Below, piece by piece: positions 1 through 10,366 of a stretch of DNA of 64,000 nt (its first letter is position 1; the number at the start of each line of letters is the position of its first letter). The DNA comes from Aquitalea magnusonii. Lineage in GTDB: Bacteria; Pseudomonadota; Gammaproteobacteria; Burkholderiales; Chromobacteriaceae. The notes under the pieces are model-generated. The model ran no database searches, was not told the DNA's origin, and saw nothing but the letters and a program-made list of their open reading frames with translations. Position numbers and translations under genes: made by a program. The stretch is taken from NCBI RefSeq assembly GCF_002217795.2, contig NZ_AP018823.1:4588001-4652000 (forward strand), written 5' to 3'.

Positions 1-1099
1 CGCCTACCAGCATCGGGTAAGCCACCCGCTCCTGGAAGCTGGGCACGGTCTTGCTGGCCACGTTGTTCAACAGGCCGATCTGCACATCCACCTTGTGGTC
101 GTAACCGCTGCAGGCGCGGGCTGCCACTTGGCGCCATGGCAGCCCCCGCACGCATACGCCGGGCTTGGGCAAGGCCCACAGCACCAGAGAGGCGTGATCG
201 GTCAGGTTGCGGCCCACCGCAGGCAAGGCCGCGCGCAGCGGAATACCGGCCTGCGCCAGTTGTGCCGGATCGCCCACTCCGGAGCGCTGCAGCAAGGCCG
301 CCGTGCCGATCGCTCCCGCGCACAACACCACTTGGCGCGCCCAATAGCGTAAGCGCCGGCCATCGACCACCGCGTCGACACCGCAAGCGCGGCACTCCTC
401 GAGCACGATGCGCGCGACCTCGGCGTCCGTCGCCACCGTGAGATTGGCGCGGCGCTGCGCCGGCTGCAGATAGGCGCGATAGACGTCCATCCGCTCGGCC
501 TGGCCGCGCACATTAGCCGGCACCAGGCCCACCGCCGGGTCTTCGCCCAGGTTAAGGTCATCGGAATAAGGTATGCCTTGGCGCTGGCAGGACCAGGCAA
601 ATGCCTGATCCAGCGGATGAATCTCGCCCGTGGCTGGTCGGCGGAGCCTCAGCGGGCCATCGCTGCCGTGCCATGCGTCGGCGCGGTCCACATCCTGCTC
701 CATCTTGCGGAACCACGGCAGAACCTTGTCCCAAGACCAAGTCGGGCACCCCATGTGCTCCCAGGCGGCGAAGTCGCTGGGGAAGGCCCTGAGCGCCACC
801 GCGCCATTGATGGCGGACGATCCGCCCATTACCTTGCCCAGGCTATAGGCAAACGGCCTCCGTCGTGCGCCGCGCTCGCCATCGCTGCGCAGATGGGCTT
901 GGTAGTCCCAGTTGTAGCCGCTTAGCACCAGGCGTGAGGCGTCGCGCAAGGGGCTGTCTTCGCGCGCCACGTCGGAGGCCGGTCCAGCCTCCAGCAGCAG
1001 CACGCGGTGCCTGCCGTTTTCCGACAGCCGCGCCGCCATCACGCAGCCGGCAGACCCGCCGCCTACCACGATGAAGTCGAACTCACCGCCGCTCGTCAT
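1..1099 (-). CDS. GMC-family FAD-dependent oxidoreductase, C-terminus cut by window edge
   Basis: I translated the minus strand from the ATG at 1099 to the window edge and found 366 uninterrupted codons with no stop. The N-terminus has an FAD-binding Rossmann motif (VVGGGSAG, residues 11-18) followed by VLLLEAG. GMC signature 1 is seen as GKVMGGSSAINGA and signature 2 as GAIGTAALLQRSGVG. The family oxidises alcohols or similar groups using FAD; the catalytic His/Asn lie in the missing C-terminal part. The start codon overlaps the stop of the original NRPS frame (ATGA at 1096-1099), so the two were one translationally coupled unit. Context suggests a tailoring oxidase for the peptide product; the actual substrate cannot be read from the sequence. 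Confidence 0.9.
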   Translation of the reverse strand, partial: MTSGGEFDFIVVGGGSAGCVMAARLSENGRHRVLLLEAGPASDVAREDSPLRDASRLVLSGYNWDYQAHLRSDGERGARRRPFAYSLGKVMGGSSAINGAVALRAFPSDFAAWEHMGCPTWSWDKVLPWFRKMEQDVDRADAWHGSDGPLRLRRPATGEIHPLDQAFAWSCQRQGIPYSDDLNLGEDPAVGLVPANVRGQAERMDVYRAYLQPAQRRANLTVATDAEVARIVLEECRACGVDAVVDGRRLRYWARQVVLCAGAIGTAALLQRSGVGDPAQLAQAGIPLRAALPAVGRNLTDHASLVLWALPKPGVCVRGLPWRQVAARACSGYDHKVDVQIGLLNNVASKTVPSFQERVAYPMLVG

Positions 1100-1223
1100 C
1101 GTTGCGCTCTGCAGCACGTCTCTTCCACCACAACATCTAGGCCATCCAGCAGCTTGGCGAAGTCGCGGATGCTAGCGTTCATGAACAGGCCTTCGATCAC
1201 GTCCTGTTCTCGCTCCGGCGTCA
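1096..1223 (-). other. detached C-terminal end of the NRPS carrier domain (out of frame)
   Basis: If one copy of the 20-bp duplication at 1224-1263 is removed, the NRPS frame continues here for about 42 codons and ends in TGA at 1096-1098, overlapping the start of the GMC oxidase. The restored residues read ALTPEREQDVIEGLF, then MNASIRDFAKLLDGL. These match the expected third and fourth helices of a peptidyl carrier domain. In the sequence as given this stretch is not translated with the NRPS. Confidence 0.85.
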
Positions 1224-4200
1224 GCGCGTAGCGGTCGCGCAGGGCGCGTAGCGGTCGCGCAGGGCGCTGAGCAAGCCCACCGCGTGCAGCGAATCGCCTC
1301 CGATATCGAAAAAGCCGTCCGTCACGCCAAAGTCTTCATGCCGGAGTTGCTTGCGCCACAGCGCCAGCAGCTCGTTTTCCAGTGTGCCTGCCGGCTCGGC
1401 ACTGGCCTCCGCCTCGTCGTGCTCCTGCCACGGCGGTGGCAAGGCCGCGCGGTTGATCTTGCCATTGGCGGTCAGCGGCATCTCGTCCACCGGCACCAGG
1501 TAGCTGGGCACCATATACGATGGCAGTTGCTTGCTGGCCAGCTCGCGCAGCCCATCCAGCAACGTTTGCCAATCGGCGTCGCCCTGCGGCGGCGTCTTCG
1601 CCGCCACATAGGCGACCAGGTGGCGCTGGCCGGTTTTGGTGTGGCGCGGCGCGTCCAGCACCACATGATTGGCCTCCGGGTGTTCCAGCAGGCAGGCCTC
1701 GACCTCACCTAGCTCTACCCGGTAGCCGTTGATCTTCACCTGGTTGTCCTCACGGCCCAGGATTTCGATCACGCCGTCTGCCAGATAACGGCCCAGATCC
1801 CCCGTCTTATATAAGCGCTCGCCGCTGTACGGATCGGCGATGAAGCGTTGCGCGGTCTTTTCGGCATCGGCCAGATAACCTTGGGCCACGCCGCAGCCCG
1901 CGATATAAAGCTCGCCGGTCACCCACTTCGGGCATGGGGCCAGCCAGTCGTTCAGCACATGGAAGCGCTGGTTGGCCAGCGGTTTGCCGTAGGGGATGCT
2001 GGTCCAAGACGGATCCACCCGCTCGATTGGGTGGCAGATGGACCAGATCGAACCTTCGGTTGCGCCGCCGAGGCTGATTAGCTCCACCGCCGGCAGGCAT
2101 TCGCGTATCCGGCCAGGCAGGTCGATGGGAATCCAGTCCCCGCTCATCAACACCAGCCGCAGCACTGTCTGTGCCAGCACATCTCCGCAGCGATCGGCCA
2201 GCGCCTTGACCGGTGCAGGCACGCTGTTCCAGATCGTCACCCTGTGCTGTATCAGCGTCTGGCACCAAGCCTGTGGATCGTTTGCGTTGGCGGCATCCTG
2301 GAACACCACGCGGCCGCCGGCCGCCAGTACGCCGAAGTAGTCGTAGACGGACAAATCGAAGCCGGCCGGCGCCACTGAGAACACCGCATCGTCGCGGTTC
2401 ACGCTAAAGCGGCGGTTGATGTCGAGCACAGTATTGGCGGCGTTGCGGTGACTGATCATCACGCCCTTGGGCTCGCCGGTGGAGCCGGAGGTGAAGATCA
2501 CGTAGGCCAGATCATCCAGCGACTGTAGTGAGGCTGCCTCCGGCCAGGCCTCAGCTGCCGGCACGCCTTCGACATTAATGCGCGGCAGCGCCGTGTGCGT
2601 TTCTTGCGGGTGGATGTCGCCGCGGCTCAGCAGCGCGCGCGGGGCGCAGCGGTGCAATAGGCTCTGACGGCGCTCTGCCGGCAAGGTCGGGTCTATTGCG
2701 ACGTAGGCAGCGCCGGCAATCAGCGTGCCCAGGATGGCGGCGATCAGCTCCGGCCCTTGCGGCAGCGATACCGCTATTATCTCGCCAGGCTTCACCTCGG
2801 TCTGGCTGTGGATGGCTTGCGCGATCGCGCCGGCGCGGCGGGCCAGCTCGCCAAAGCTCATACTGATGTCGCCCTGTTGCACTGCCACCGCGTTGGCCTG
2901 GCTGCTGGCGCGTTGCAGAACCAGCTCATGCAGCAGGGCCAGCGGCAGTGGCGTTTCCGTGGCGTTGGCGCGCTCGCGCTCCATCAGGTCCGCCGCCGGC
3001 AGCGCCGTCACCGCGCCGCGGACCGACCATACCTTCTCGTCGTCAAGGCAGCGCGCCAACAAGGCCATATAGCAATCGAGCATGTCCTCGACCATACCCG
3101 CGGGGAACAAGCCATCCACATGGTTCCAGTTCACGCGCACGATGTCCCCGTCTCGTGTCAGTTGGTTTTCCAGCCATACCTGCGGCGTCTGGTTGCGTTC
3201 GTACACCATGCGCGCGCCTGGCCAGCCGCCTTCCTCCACCAGCTCGTTCAGGTCGGCGTCCAGCATATTGCTGAACACTATCGGCGAACCGGATACGCGC
3301 TGGCCCTGTTGGCGCGCCTGTTCGCGCAACAACTGGATGCCGCTGTAACCGGCATGCCAGCGGTGGCAGAGCAAATCGGTTTGCACCTTGGCCAGCCGCT
3401 CGGCAAAGCTTTCGCCCGCCTCGGCGGTGATCGGTAGCAGCAGCGGTTGTAGAAAGTTGCCCGCGATATCGGCTACGCCATCGAAGTGCGGTCGGCGGCC
3501 AAACGTTGTCAGTGTCAACGTGAACGACTGCTGCTTGGACCACTGGCGCAAGGTTTCCACGTAGATGCCCAGCATCAGGCTCTCAGCGGTCAGACCCCTG
3601 CGGGCAGCCACGTCGCGCAAGGCGGCCAGCTTGTGCGCGCTCAACTCGCGGCTAGCGCGAACCGTATGCGGCGGCGTCAGATGCTCGGGGGAGGCGTCCA
3701 GCGGCAGCTCCGGCGCGGCGCTCATCGCGTCCAGTCGGTTCAGCCAGTATTGGCGATCGAGTGTGCCCCAGGGACCGGTTTGCCGTGCCGCTTCAGCCGC
3801 GCGATAGCTGGCGAAGGTGGCGTGTGCCGGCAACGCCGCCTGTGGTTGGCCGGAATAGGCGCGCCACCAGTCCCGCATGACGATGCGCACGCTGCGTAGA
3901 TCCAGCAACATCAGATCGAACAATAGATGCAGCCGGGTTACGCCATCCTCCAGCAAGGATGCCCGGATCTCAAACGGCGAAGCCTGATTCAAAGGCAGCA
4001 TGGTATGGCGCATGCGTTGCCGTTCCGCGTCCAGATGACGCATGCGCGCCGCCTTGTCCCAGGTGCGCGTGTCGGTCAAGGCTATGCGACAGTTGGGCGC
4101 GGCCACCACTACGGCCTGCTCGCCGCCGTCGCGGATTGCTGTCCGCAACACGGCATGGCGCTCCACCGTGCTGGCCAAGGCCTGCTCCAGGCGCGCCAGG

Positions 4201-4481
4201 TCAAGCGCTTCCACCTCCCACTCCTGATAGAAGGCGCTGGCAATGCCCCCCAGTTCCAGGCCGGGGTTGCGGCCTATCAGGTAGGCATACTGGATATCGG
4301 TCAGCGTGAAGGCAGTATTGTCCTGCTGCATCGGCTCTGGAGCGGCGTCCTCTCGTGGCAACCCACCCTGCAACAGTAAGCGGATTTGCTCCGCGCTGGC
4401 GGCTTCGTGCTCATCGTACCGCTCGTCTCCTGTCATGGCCGTCAAACCACAGGCCCGGATCGCTTCGAGGATGGTGTCCAT
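1221..4481 (-). CDS. NRPS module Cy-A(Cys)-PCP, C-terminus frameshifted
   Basis: A 1086-residue single-module synthetase. Residues about 55-490 form a condensation domain of the heterocyclisation type: the DxxxxDxxS motif replaces HHxxxDG (D189, D194, S197). An adenylation domain follows (about 510-985) with the core motif YVIFTSGSTGEPKG. Aligning its pocket to PheA gives D-L-Y-N-L-S-L-I-W, the known cysteine code, so the module should load Cys and cyclise it to a thiazoline. The carrier domain has GGDSL with the phosphopantetheine Ser at 1064. It is then truncated by the 20-bp duplication, losing helices III-IV, so carrier function is doubtful. There is no thioesterase. The start is supported by AAGGAG seven bases upstream. 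The first 50 residues match no domain I recognise. Confidence 0.93.
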   Translation of the reverse strand: MDTILEAIRACGLTAMTGDERYDEHEAASAEQIRLLLQGGLPREDAAPEPMQQDNTAFTLTDIQYAYLIGRNPGLELGGIASAFYQEWEVEALDLARLEQALASTVERHAVLRTAIRDGGEQAVVVAAPNCRIALTDTRTWDKAARMRHLDAERQRMRHTMLPLNQASPFEIRASLLEDGVTRLHLLFDLMLLDLRSVRIVMRDWWRAYSGQPQAALPAHATFASYRAAEAARQTGPWGTLDRQYWLNRLDAMSAAPELPLDASPEHLTPPHTVRASRELSAHKLAALRDVAARRGLTAESLMLGIYVETLRQWSKQQSFTLTLTTFGRRPHFDGVADIAGNFLQPLLLPITAEAGESFAERLAKVQTDLLCHRWHAGYSGIQLLREQARQQGQRVSGSPIVFSNMLDADLNELVEEGGWPGARMVYERNQTPQVWLENQLTRDGDIVRVNWNHVDGLFPAGMVEDMLDCYMALLARCLDDEKVWSVRGAVTALPAADLMERERANATETPLPLALLHELVLQRASSQANAVAVQQGDISMSFGELARRAGAIAQAIHSQTEVKPGEIIAVSLPQGPELIAAILGTLIAGAAYVAIDPTLPAERRQSLLHRCAPRALLSRGDIHPQETHTALPRINVEGVPAAEAWPEAASLQSLDDLAYVIFTSGSTGEPKGVMISHRNAANTVLDINRRFSVNRDDAVFSVAPAGFDLSVYDYFGVLAAGGRVVFQDAANANDPQAWCQTLIQHRVTIWNSVPAPVKALADRCGDVLAQTVLRLVLMSGDWIPIDLPGRIRECLPAVELISLGGATEGSIWSICHPIERVDPSWTSIPYGKPLANQRFHVLNDWLAPCPKWVTGELYIAGCGVAQGYLADAEKTAQRFIADPYSGERLYKTGDLGRYLADGVIEILGREDNQVKINGYRVELGEVEACLLEHPEANHVVLDAPRHTKTGQRHLVAYVAAKTPPQGDADWQTLLDGLRELASKQLPSYMVPSYLVPVDEMPLTANGKINRAALPPPWQEHDEAEASAEPAGTLENELLALWRKQLRHEDFGVTDGFFDIGGDSLHAVGLLSALRDRYAPCATATR
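1224..1263. repeat. perfect 20-bp tandem duplication causing a frameshift
   Basis: The unit GCGCGTAGCGGTCGCGCAGG occurs twice head to tail (1224-1243 and 1244-1263). Twenty is not a multiple of three, so the extra copy shifts the minus-strand NRPS frame inside the carrier domain. The protein then ends eight residues after Tyr-Ala with the aberrant tail PCATATR. Confidence 0.95.
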
Positions 4482-4520
4482 GTGTGCTCCTTATCATCGC
4501 TTTGAATTTAGCTGCGAAAA

Positions 4521-5767
4521 CTACAGTTTCTGCGTCGTCAGCTGGCCTGCGGACACGCCGCGCATACACGCCTGCATGGCCAGCAATAGCGCCACCACCA
4601 CGAAGGAAACTGCTGTGGCTCCCAATGCTCAGGCACAGCCCTCAACCGCATCCGTCAGCAATGCGGCAACCGAGCGGCAACCGACATGGTGGTGGCCATG
4701 CCCAAGCTCAGCCCATGGTTTCATGGCGCTCTTCCTTACTCCTCCCGCCAAGCCGGATTGACGAGATGTCAATTGGCAACTCGCTGGTGGCGATGACGGC
4801 TGAGCTTGCGAACATCATTGTGGTGCCGATGGGGAGCGTGATCAGTCCTGGCAGCAGATCCGTCAGAGAGGCAGAGTGCCGATCCAGCCCGGCCAGCAAC
4901 GTCAGACCAGCGGTGTCTATCAGCAGGCCACCATGCGACAAGCGGGCGGCACGCCCAAGCGTCCGGTCAGCGGAGCGGTTGTGGCTGGAGGCGATCAAGG
5001 CCAGCAGATAGGGCAAACAGCCCAGGGTGGCCCACCGTGGCGAGGCGGCGTGCCGCTCCACCATCAAGAAAGCCAATAGCAAGACCGCGCCAACCGGCAA
5101 CGGCAATATCGCGCCGCGAGAGAGCCAGCCGGCTTCGCCGGTCAAGATCAGGCCATCGCTGGAGAGAGAAATGCCGATCGTTGCCAGGACCGCTCCACCC
5201 AGATACAACGCTTTGCTCCCGCGCGGTTCAGGCGAGGCAGGCAGCCAGACGCCCGGCACCAACAAGGCGCAGACGCTGACCGCCAGCGGTACTATGAATC
5301 TGACGCCAGGACAGCCAGGTGATGATCACGCCGGAGATCACCGGGCTGGCGCTGGCTCCAAGTACGGAAACGTGGCCCCAACTCGCCATAGCGCGGCTGC
5401 AAGCCGCCGGTTCCGCACAGCCGCCGCGCAGCAAGGACAGCGCAGCCGGAGCCTCCCTGAACGCGCCCATGCGCTGCACAAAGCGCATCGCGATCAGCAT
5501 GAGGAAGCTGGGCGACAATGCAGCGGCGGCTGAGGCTGCGCCAAACACCAACAGTCCCGTGATGAAGATCGGCTTACTGCTGATATTGGGCAGCGGCACC
5601 GCTACCAAGCTGATGGCAAAGATCAGCGTTGCCCGCAGGGCGGTTAATGTGGAAAAAGCTCTGCCCTGCCGTGCAGCATGGGCATTAGCCGCCCCGCCAT
5701 CTGGTGAACTCACGACACACTCCTCAGATAAAAACAAGCGCACTTCAATGCGATGAAAACCGGCCAA
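4521..5767 (-). pseudogene. decayed MFS drug-efflux transporter (EmrB/QacA DHA2-like)
   Basis: Two overlapping reading frames carry fragments of one 14-TM MFS exporter. The upstream frame (5767 to 5228) has pieces such as LLVFGAASAAAALSPSFLML and APAALSLLRGG, like the usual LIAARALQGLGAALLAPAALSLL region. A frameshift near 5290 leads to a second frame (5265 to 4708) with GGAVLATIGISLSSDGLIL and VVLLLAFLMVERHAASP-like helices. A third fragment with a late hydrophobic helix (VSFVVVALLLAMQA) ends at a TAG at 4521. Transmembrane segments are missing in several places, so no functional carrier is possible. It lies just upstream of the NRPS on the same strand and was probably its export pump. Confidence 0.8.
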
Positions 5768-5947
5768 TATCTCTTAAGCAATAACAGTCAATTCATAAAT
5801 AGATTTATTGAATGTTTGGTAAATATCATGGCTTGTGTCAATCGTAAATGTACGCTGATCATGCCGAATTTTCCGACAGGCACTGAAAGCCAGCGGACTG
5901 CCCCGGCTCTCGCAGTCAGCCCTGCTCTATGATTTGAGCATCATAGG

Positions 5948-6199
5948 ATGTCCATGAGGACCCAGCGCTTCGCCCTTGAATTCAAAGGAGAAGTCGTGAC
6001 ACCGCTCTCAGAGCGGGGCTACGCTGTTGCCGCGGTTTGCGCTCGGTTTGGGGTTTCCAGCCACAGCCCGTACAAATGGGTGAAAGCGCTCAGCCCAGGT
6101 AATTTGGAGAAACAAGCTGCCGAGCTGATTGAGGCCAAAAGAGAGCGCTTTCGCCTGAATCAAATACCCTGTTTCTTTGGGGACCATCATGGTCACTAA
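5948..6199 (+). mobile_element. truncated IS3-family transposase OrfA fragment
   Basis: The first 70 or so residues resemble IS3-type OrfA: RTQRFALEFKGEVV, then VCARFGVSSHSPYKWVKAL (helix-turn-helix), then KQAAELIEAKRERFRL. Normally a leucine-zipper segment of about 30 residues and an OrfB integrase follow. Here homology stops and the frame ends after an unrelated tail (IPCFFGDHHGH). No OrfB and no matching terminal inverted repeats were found, so this is a dead remnant. It sits at the border between the NRPS segment and the chromosomal backbone. Confidence 0.75.
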
Positions 6200-6356
6200 G
6201 GCCGATGCCAGACTGTTACAACGACTAGTCACTGAACAGCAGCGTCTTGCCATGCAAAACCCTAATGATTCTTGCTGGTGTTCAGTCAAAAGCAGTTCCG
6301 CAAGTGCTGCCAGCCAAAACTGTAAACAATGTTTTAAATTCATTAACTTAGCTTAA
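6189..6356 (+). other. possible 55-codon ORF in AT-rich spacer, function unknown
   Basis: The 6200-6526 stretch has no recognised gene. It holds a short frame from the ATG at 6189 beginning MVTKADARLLQRLVTEQQR and ending TAA at 6354-6356. There is no strong ribosome site and no family I recognise. It is probably a gene fragment left by rearrangement next to the IS3 remnant. The rest of the spacer up to the fadH promoter is AT-rich and featureless. Confidence 0.25.
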
Positions 6357-6403
6357 AAATGCAGGTGCTTCTCACGAATGCCTGCTGATGCCAATTACCT
6401 GCA

Positions 6404-6432
6404 TTGACAACTTACTTACTAGTAAGTATTGT
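6404..6432 (+). promoter_or_regulatory. sigma-70 promoter with embedded 16-bp palindromic operator, upstream of fadH
   Basis: A consensus -35 box TTGACA (6404-6409) is followed after exactly 17 bp by TATTGT (6427-6432). The spacer contains the perfect palindrome TACTTACTAGTAAGTA (6413-6428), flanked by GACAA on the left and TTGTC on the right. A dimeric repressor bound here would cover the RNA polymerase site. The form suits TetR-family regulators, but no regulator gene is adjacent, so the protein is unknown. Confidence 0.7.
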
Positions 6433-6478
6433 CGAGTGACAATAATGCATGCCCTGCCGGCAAATGACCGGCGGCTGA

Positions 6479-8548
<2,070 letters not shown>

Positions 8549-8576
8549 TGACTTCAGCCACCTGCTGGCAGAAATG

Positions 8577-8606
8577 AAAATCCCCGCCGACAATGGCGGG
8601 GATTTT
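8577..8606. terminator. bidirectional intrinsic terminator between fadH and tlpA
   Basis: Stem AAAATCCCCGCC (8577-8588) pairs with GGCGGGGATTTT (8595-8606) around a six-base loop, with A and T runs on both sides. It serves the convergent genes on either side. Confidence 0.85.
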
Positions 8607-8628
8607 TGCTGTCGGGCTGGCGCAGGGC

Positions 8629-9117
8629 TTACAGGAAGTGACGCAGCGTGTCTTCCAGGTTCTTTTCGTTCAGACGGCCCAGCAGGCTGCCCACCTGCTT
8701 GCCATTGCGGTCCAGGATGATGCTGTAAGGCAGCGCACCAGCCGGATTACCCAGGCTGCGCAGCAGGCTGAGGGTGTCGCTGTCGCCCAGCACGATGGGG
8801 TAGTTGATTTTCAGCTGGCGGGCAAAGTTATAGGTCTCGGTCTTGTTGTCCAGCGCCACGCCCACTACCTCCACACCCTTGGGCGCCAGACGCTCGCGCA
8901 GCGCATTGAGCATGGGCATTTCTTCGCGGCAGGGGCTGCACCAGGTGGCCCAGAAGTTCACCAGCACCACCTTGCCCTGATAGGCACGTAAGGACACCGA
9001 ACTGCCGCTCTGGTCGGTGAAGCGGGTTTGCGCCAGCGTGGGCGCGGCGCTGGCAGCCAGTGGCAGCAGGCAGAGCAGGGCGGCCAACAGCGTGGCGCGC
9101 AAGGATGTCAGGTTCAT
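8629..9117 (-). CDS. TlpA-like thiol:disulfide oxidoreductase, secreted
   Basis: A 162-residue protein with a signal peptide (MNLTSLRATLLAALLCLLPL then AASAA) and a thioredoxin fold. The active site is WCSPC within NFWATWCSPCREEMPML, and a cis-proline region follows. Such proteins act in the periplasm, usually reducing cysteines of cytochrome c or other envelope proteins. The start at 9117 gives a clean signal peptide; a longer frame upstream adds non-signal sequence. It is a monocistronic unit divergent from the PfkB kinase. A second, different TlpA-like protein is encoded at 30133-30624. Confidence 0.88.
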   Translation of the reverse strand: MNLTSLRATLLAALLCLLPLAASAAPTLAQTRFTDQSGSSVSLRAYQGKVVLVNFWATWCSPCREEMPMLNALRERLAPKGVEVVGVALDNKTETYNFARQLKINYPIVLGDSDTLSLLRSLGNPAGALPYSIILDRNGKQVGSLLGRLNEKNLEDTLRHFL

Positions 9118-9255
9118 GTGGCCTCCAGAACGAGCTTGCAGAATGGGAAAACGGGTTTGCTGCCTTTGGAGAGAGGGCGCAGGCGCAAGTTTCGCTCCGC
9201 ATGCACAAAAAAGTTTCATGTTAAAATGTTCAGTTGATTTTTATTCGGAGTGAGC

Positions 9256-10203
9256 ATGTCTCTCCTGGTATGCGGGGCGCTCGCCTACGATACGCTGTTC
9301 TCGTTTCACGGTCGATTCGACAGTCAGATTCTGCCCGATCAGCTGCACAAGATTTCCACCACTTTTCTGGCTCCCACCATGCGGCGCGAATTTGGCGGCA
9401 TGGCGGGCAATATCGCCTACAGCCTCACCCTGCTGGGCGAAAAACCGCTGGTGATGGGTACGGTGGGCGAGGACTTCCAGCCCTACCGCCAGCACCTGCT
9501 CCGTGCCGGGGTGGATGACAGTCATATCCGGCTGATCCGCAAACAATACACCGCCCAGTGCTTCGGCATTGCCGATGAAGACGGCAACCAACTGATGGCT
9601 TTTCATCCGGGGGCGATGGATTTTTCTGTTGAAAACCACATCGCCGACATCCGGCAGCCGGTGGAGCTGGCCATCCTGTCGCCCGGTGGCCATCGTGCCT
9701 TCCTGCAGCATTCGCAAGAGCTGGCTGCCGCTGGTATTCCCTTCATCTTCGATCCGGGCCAGGAGTTGCCGCTGCTGTCGCGCGAGGAAATCCACCAGAT
9801 TGTGGAGCTGGCCAGCTACGTCACCATCAACGACTACGAAAGCGAGCTGATGCGCGAACGCGCCGGGCTGACGGTGGAGGATTTGCGGCGCAAGGTGCAG
9901 GCGGTGGTGGTGACCCGCGGTGCGCGTGGGGCCGACCTCTACGTGGGGGCCGACCACATCCACCTGCCACGGGTGGAGATGCCCCAGCCGCCGCTAGACC
10001 CGATGGGCTGTGGCGATGCCTTCCGTGCCGGGCTGATGTACGGCATCCGCCATCAGCTGGACTGGCAACTCACCGGGCGTCTGGCCAATATGATCGGTGC
10101 CATCAAGGTGACTACCGCTGGTTGCCAGAACCACTTCTTCGACTGGGAACAACTGCGGGCGCTGTATCAGCGCGCCTATGGCGAAGTGTGGCCGCAGCAT
10201 TGA
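9256..10203 (+). CDS. PfkB-family carbohydrate/nucleoside kinase
   Basis: 315 residues with the PfkB fold. Early glycine motif FGGMAGNIAYSLTLLG is typical of the substrate-binding N-terminus. The C-terminal catalytic motif is DPMGCGDAFRAGLMYG, with the catalytic Asp in GCGD; VVVTRGARGADLY is the usual strand before the nucleotide site. The family phosphorylates sugars or nucleosides with ATP. Homologues of this form are often annotated adenosine kinase, but substrate cannot be decided here. The ATG at 9256 is preceded by CGGAG at good spacing; an in-frame GTG two codons earlier is less likely. Confidence 0.85.
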   Translation: MSLLVCGALAYDTLFSFHGRFDSQILPDQLHKISTTFLAPTMRREFGGMAGNIAYSLTLLGEKPLVMGTVGEDFQPYRQHLLRAGVDDSHIRLIRKQYTAQCFGIADEDGNQLMAFHPGAMDFSVENHIADIRQPVELAILSPGGHRAFLQHSQELAAAGIPFIFDPGQELPLLSREEIHQIVELASYVTINDYESELMRERAGLTVEDLRRKVQAVVVTRGARGADLYVGADHIHLPRVEMPQPPLDPMGCGDAFRAGLMYGIRHQLDWQLTGRLANMIGAIKVTTAGCQNHFFDWEQLRALYQRAYGEVWPQH

Positions 10204-10366
10204 CCCGCCAGCGCCATGCCGGGGGAAGATTACCCCGAATGGCGCGCCGTGCGCTTTCCCACGGTAAACAATCAAGCTTTCCTTCATGGCAGAGGGTTGA
10301 ATTCCCCAGAACCAACCCCCACCATAGACCAATTACTCGCAAGCCATCCGACGCCTAGGGGAGCCC

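Noticed and set aside
5228..5767. An intact small MFS protein
   Set aside because: Only fragments of two or three helices remain before a frameshift; later helices continue in another frame, so it is a pseudogene.
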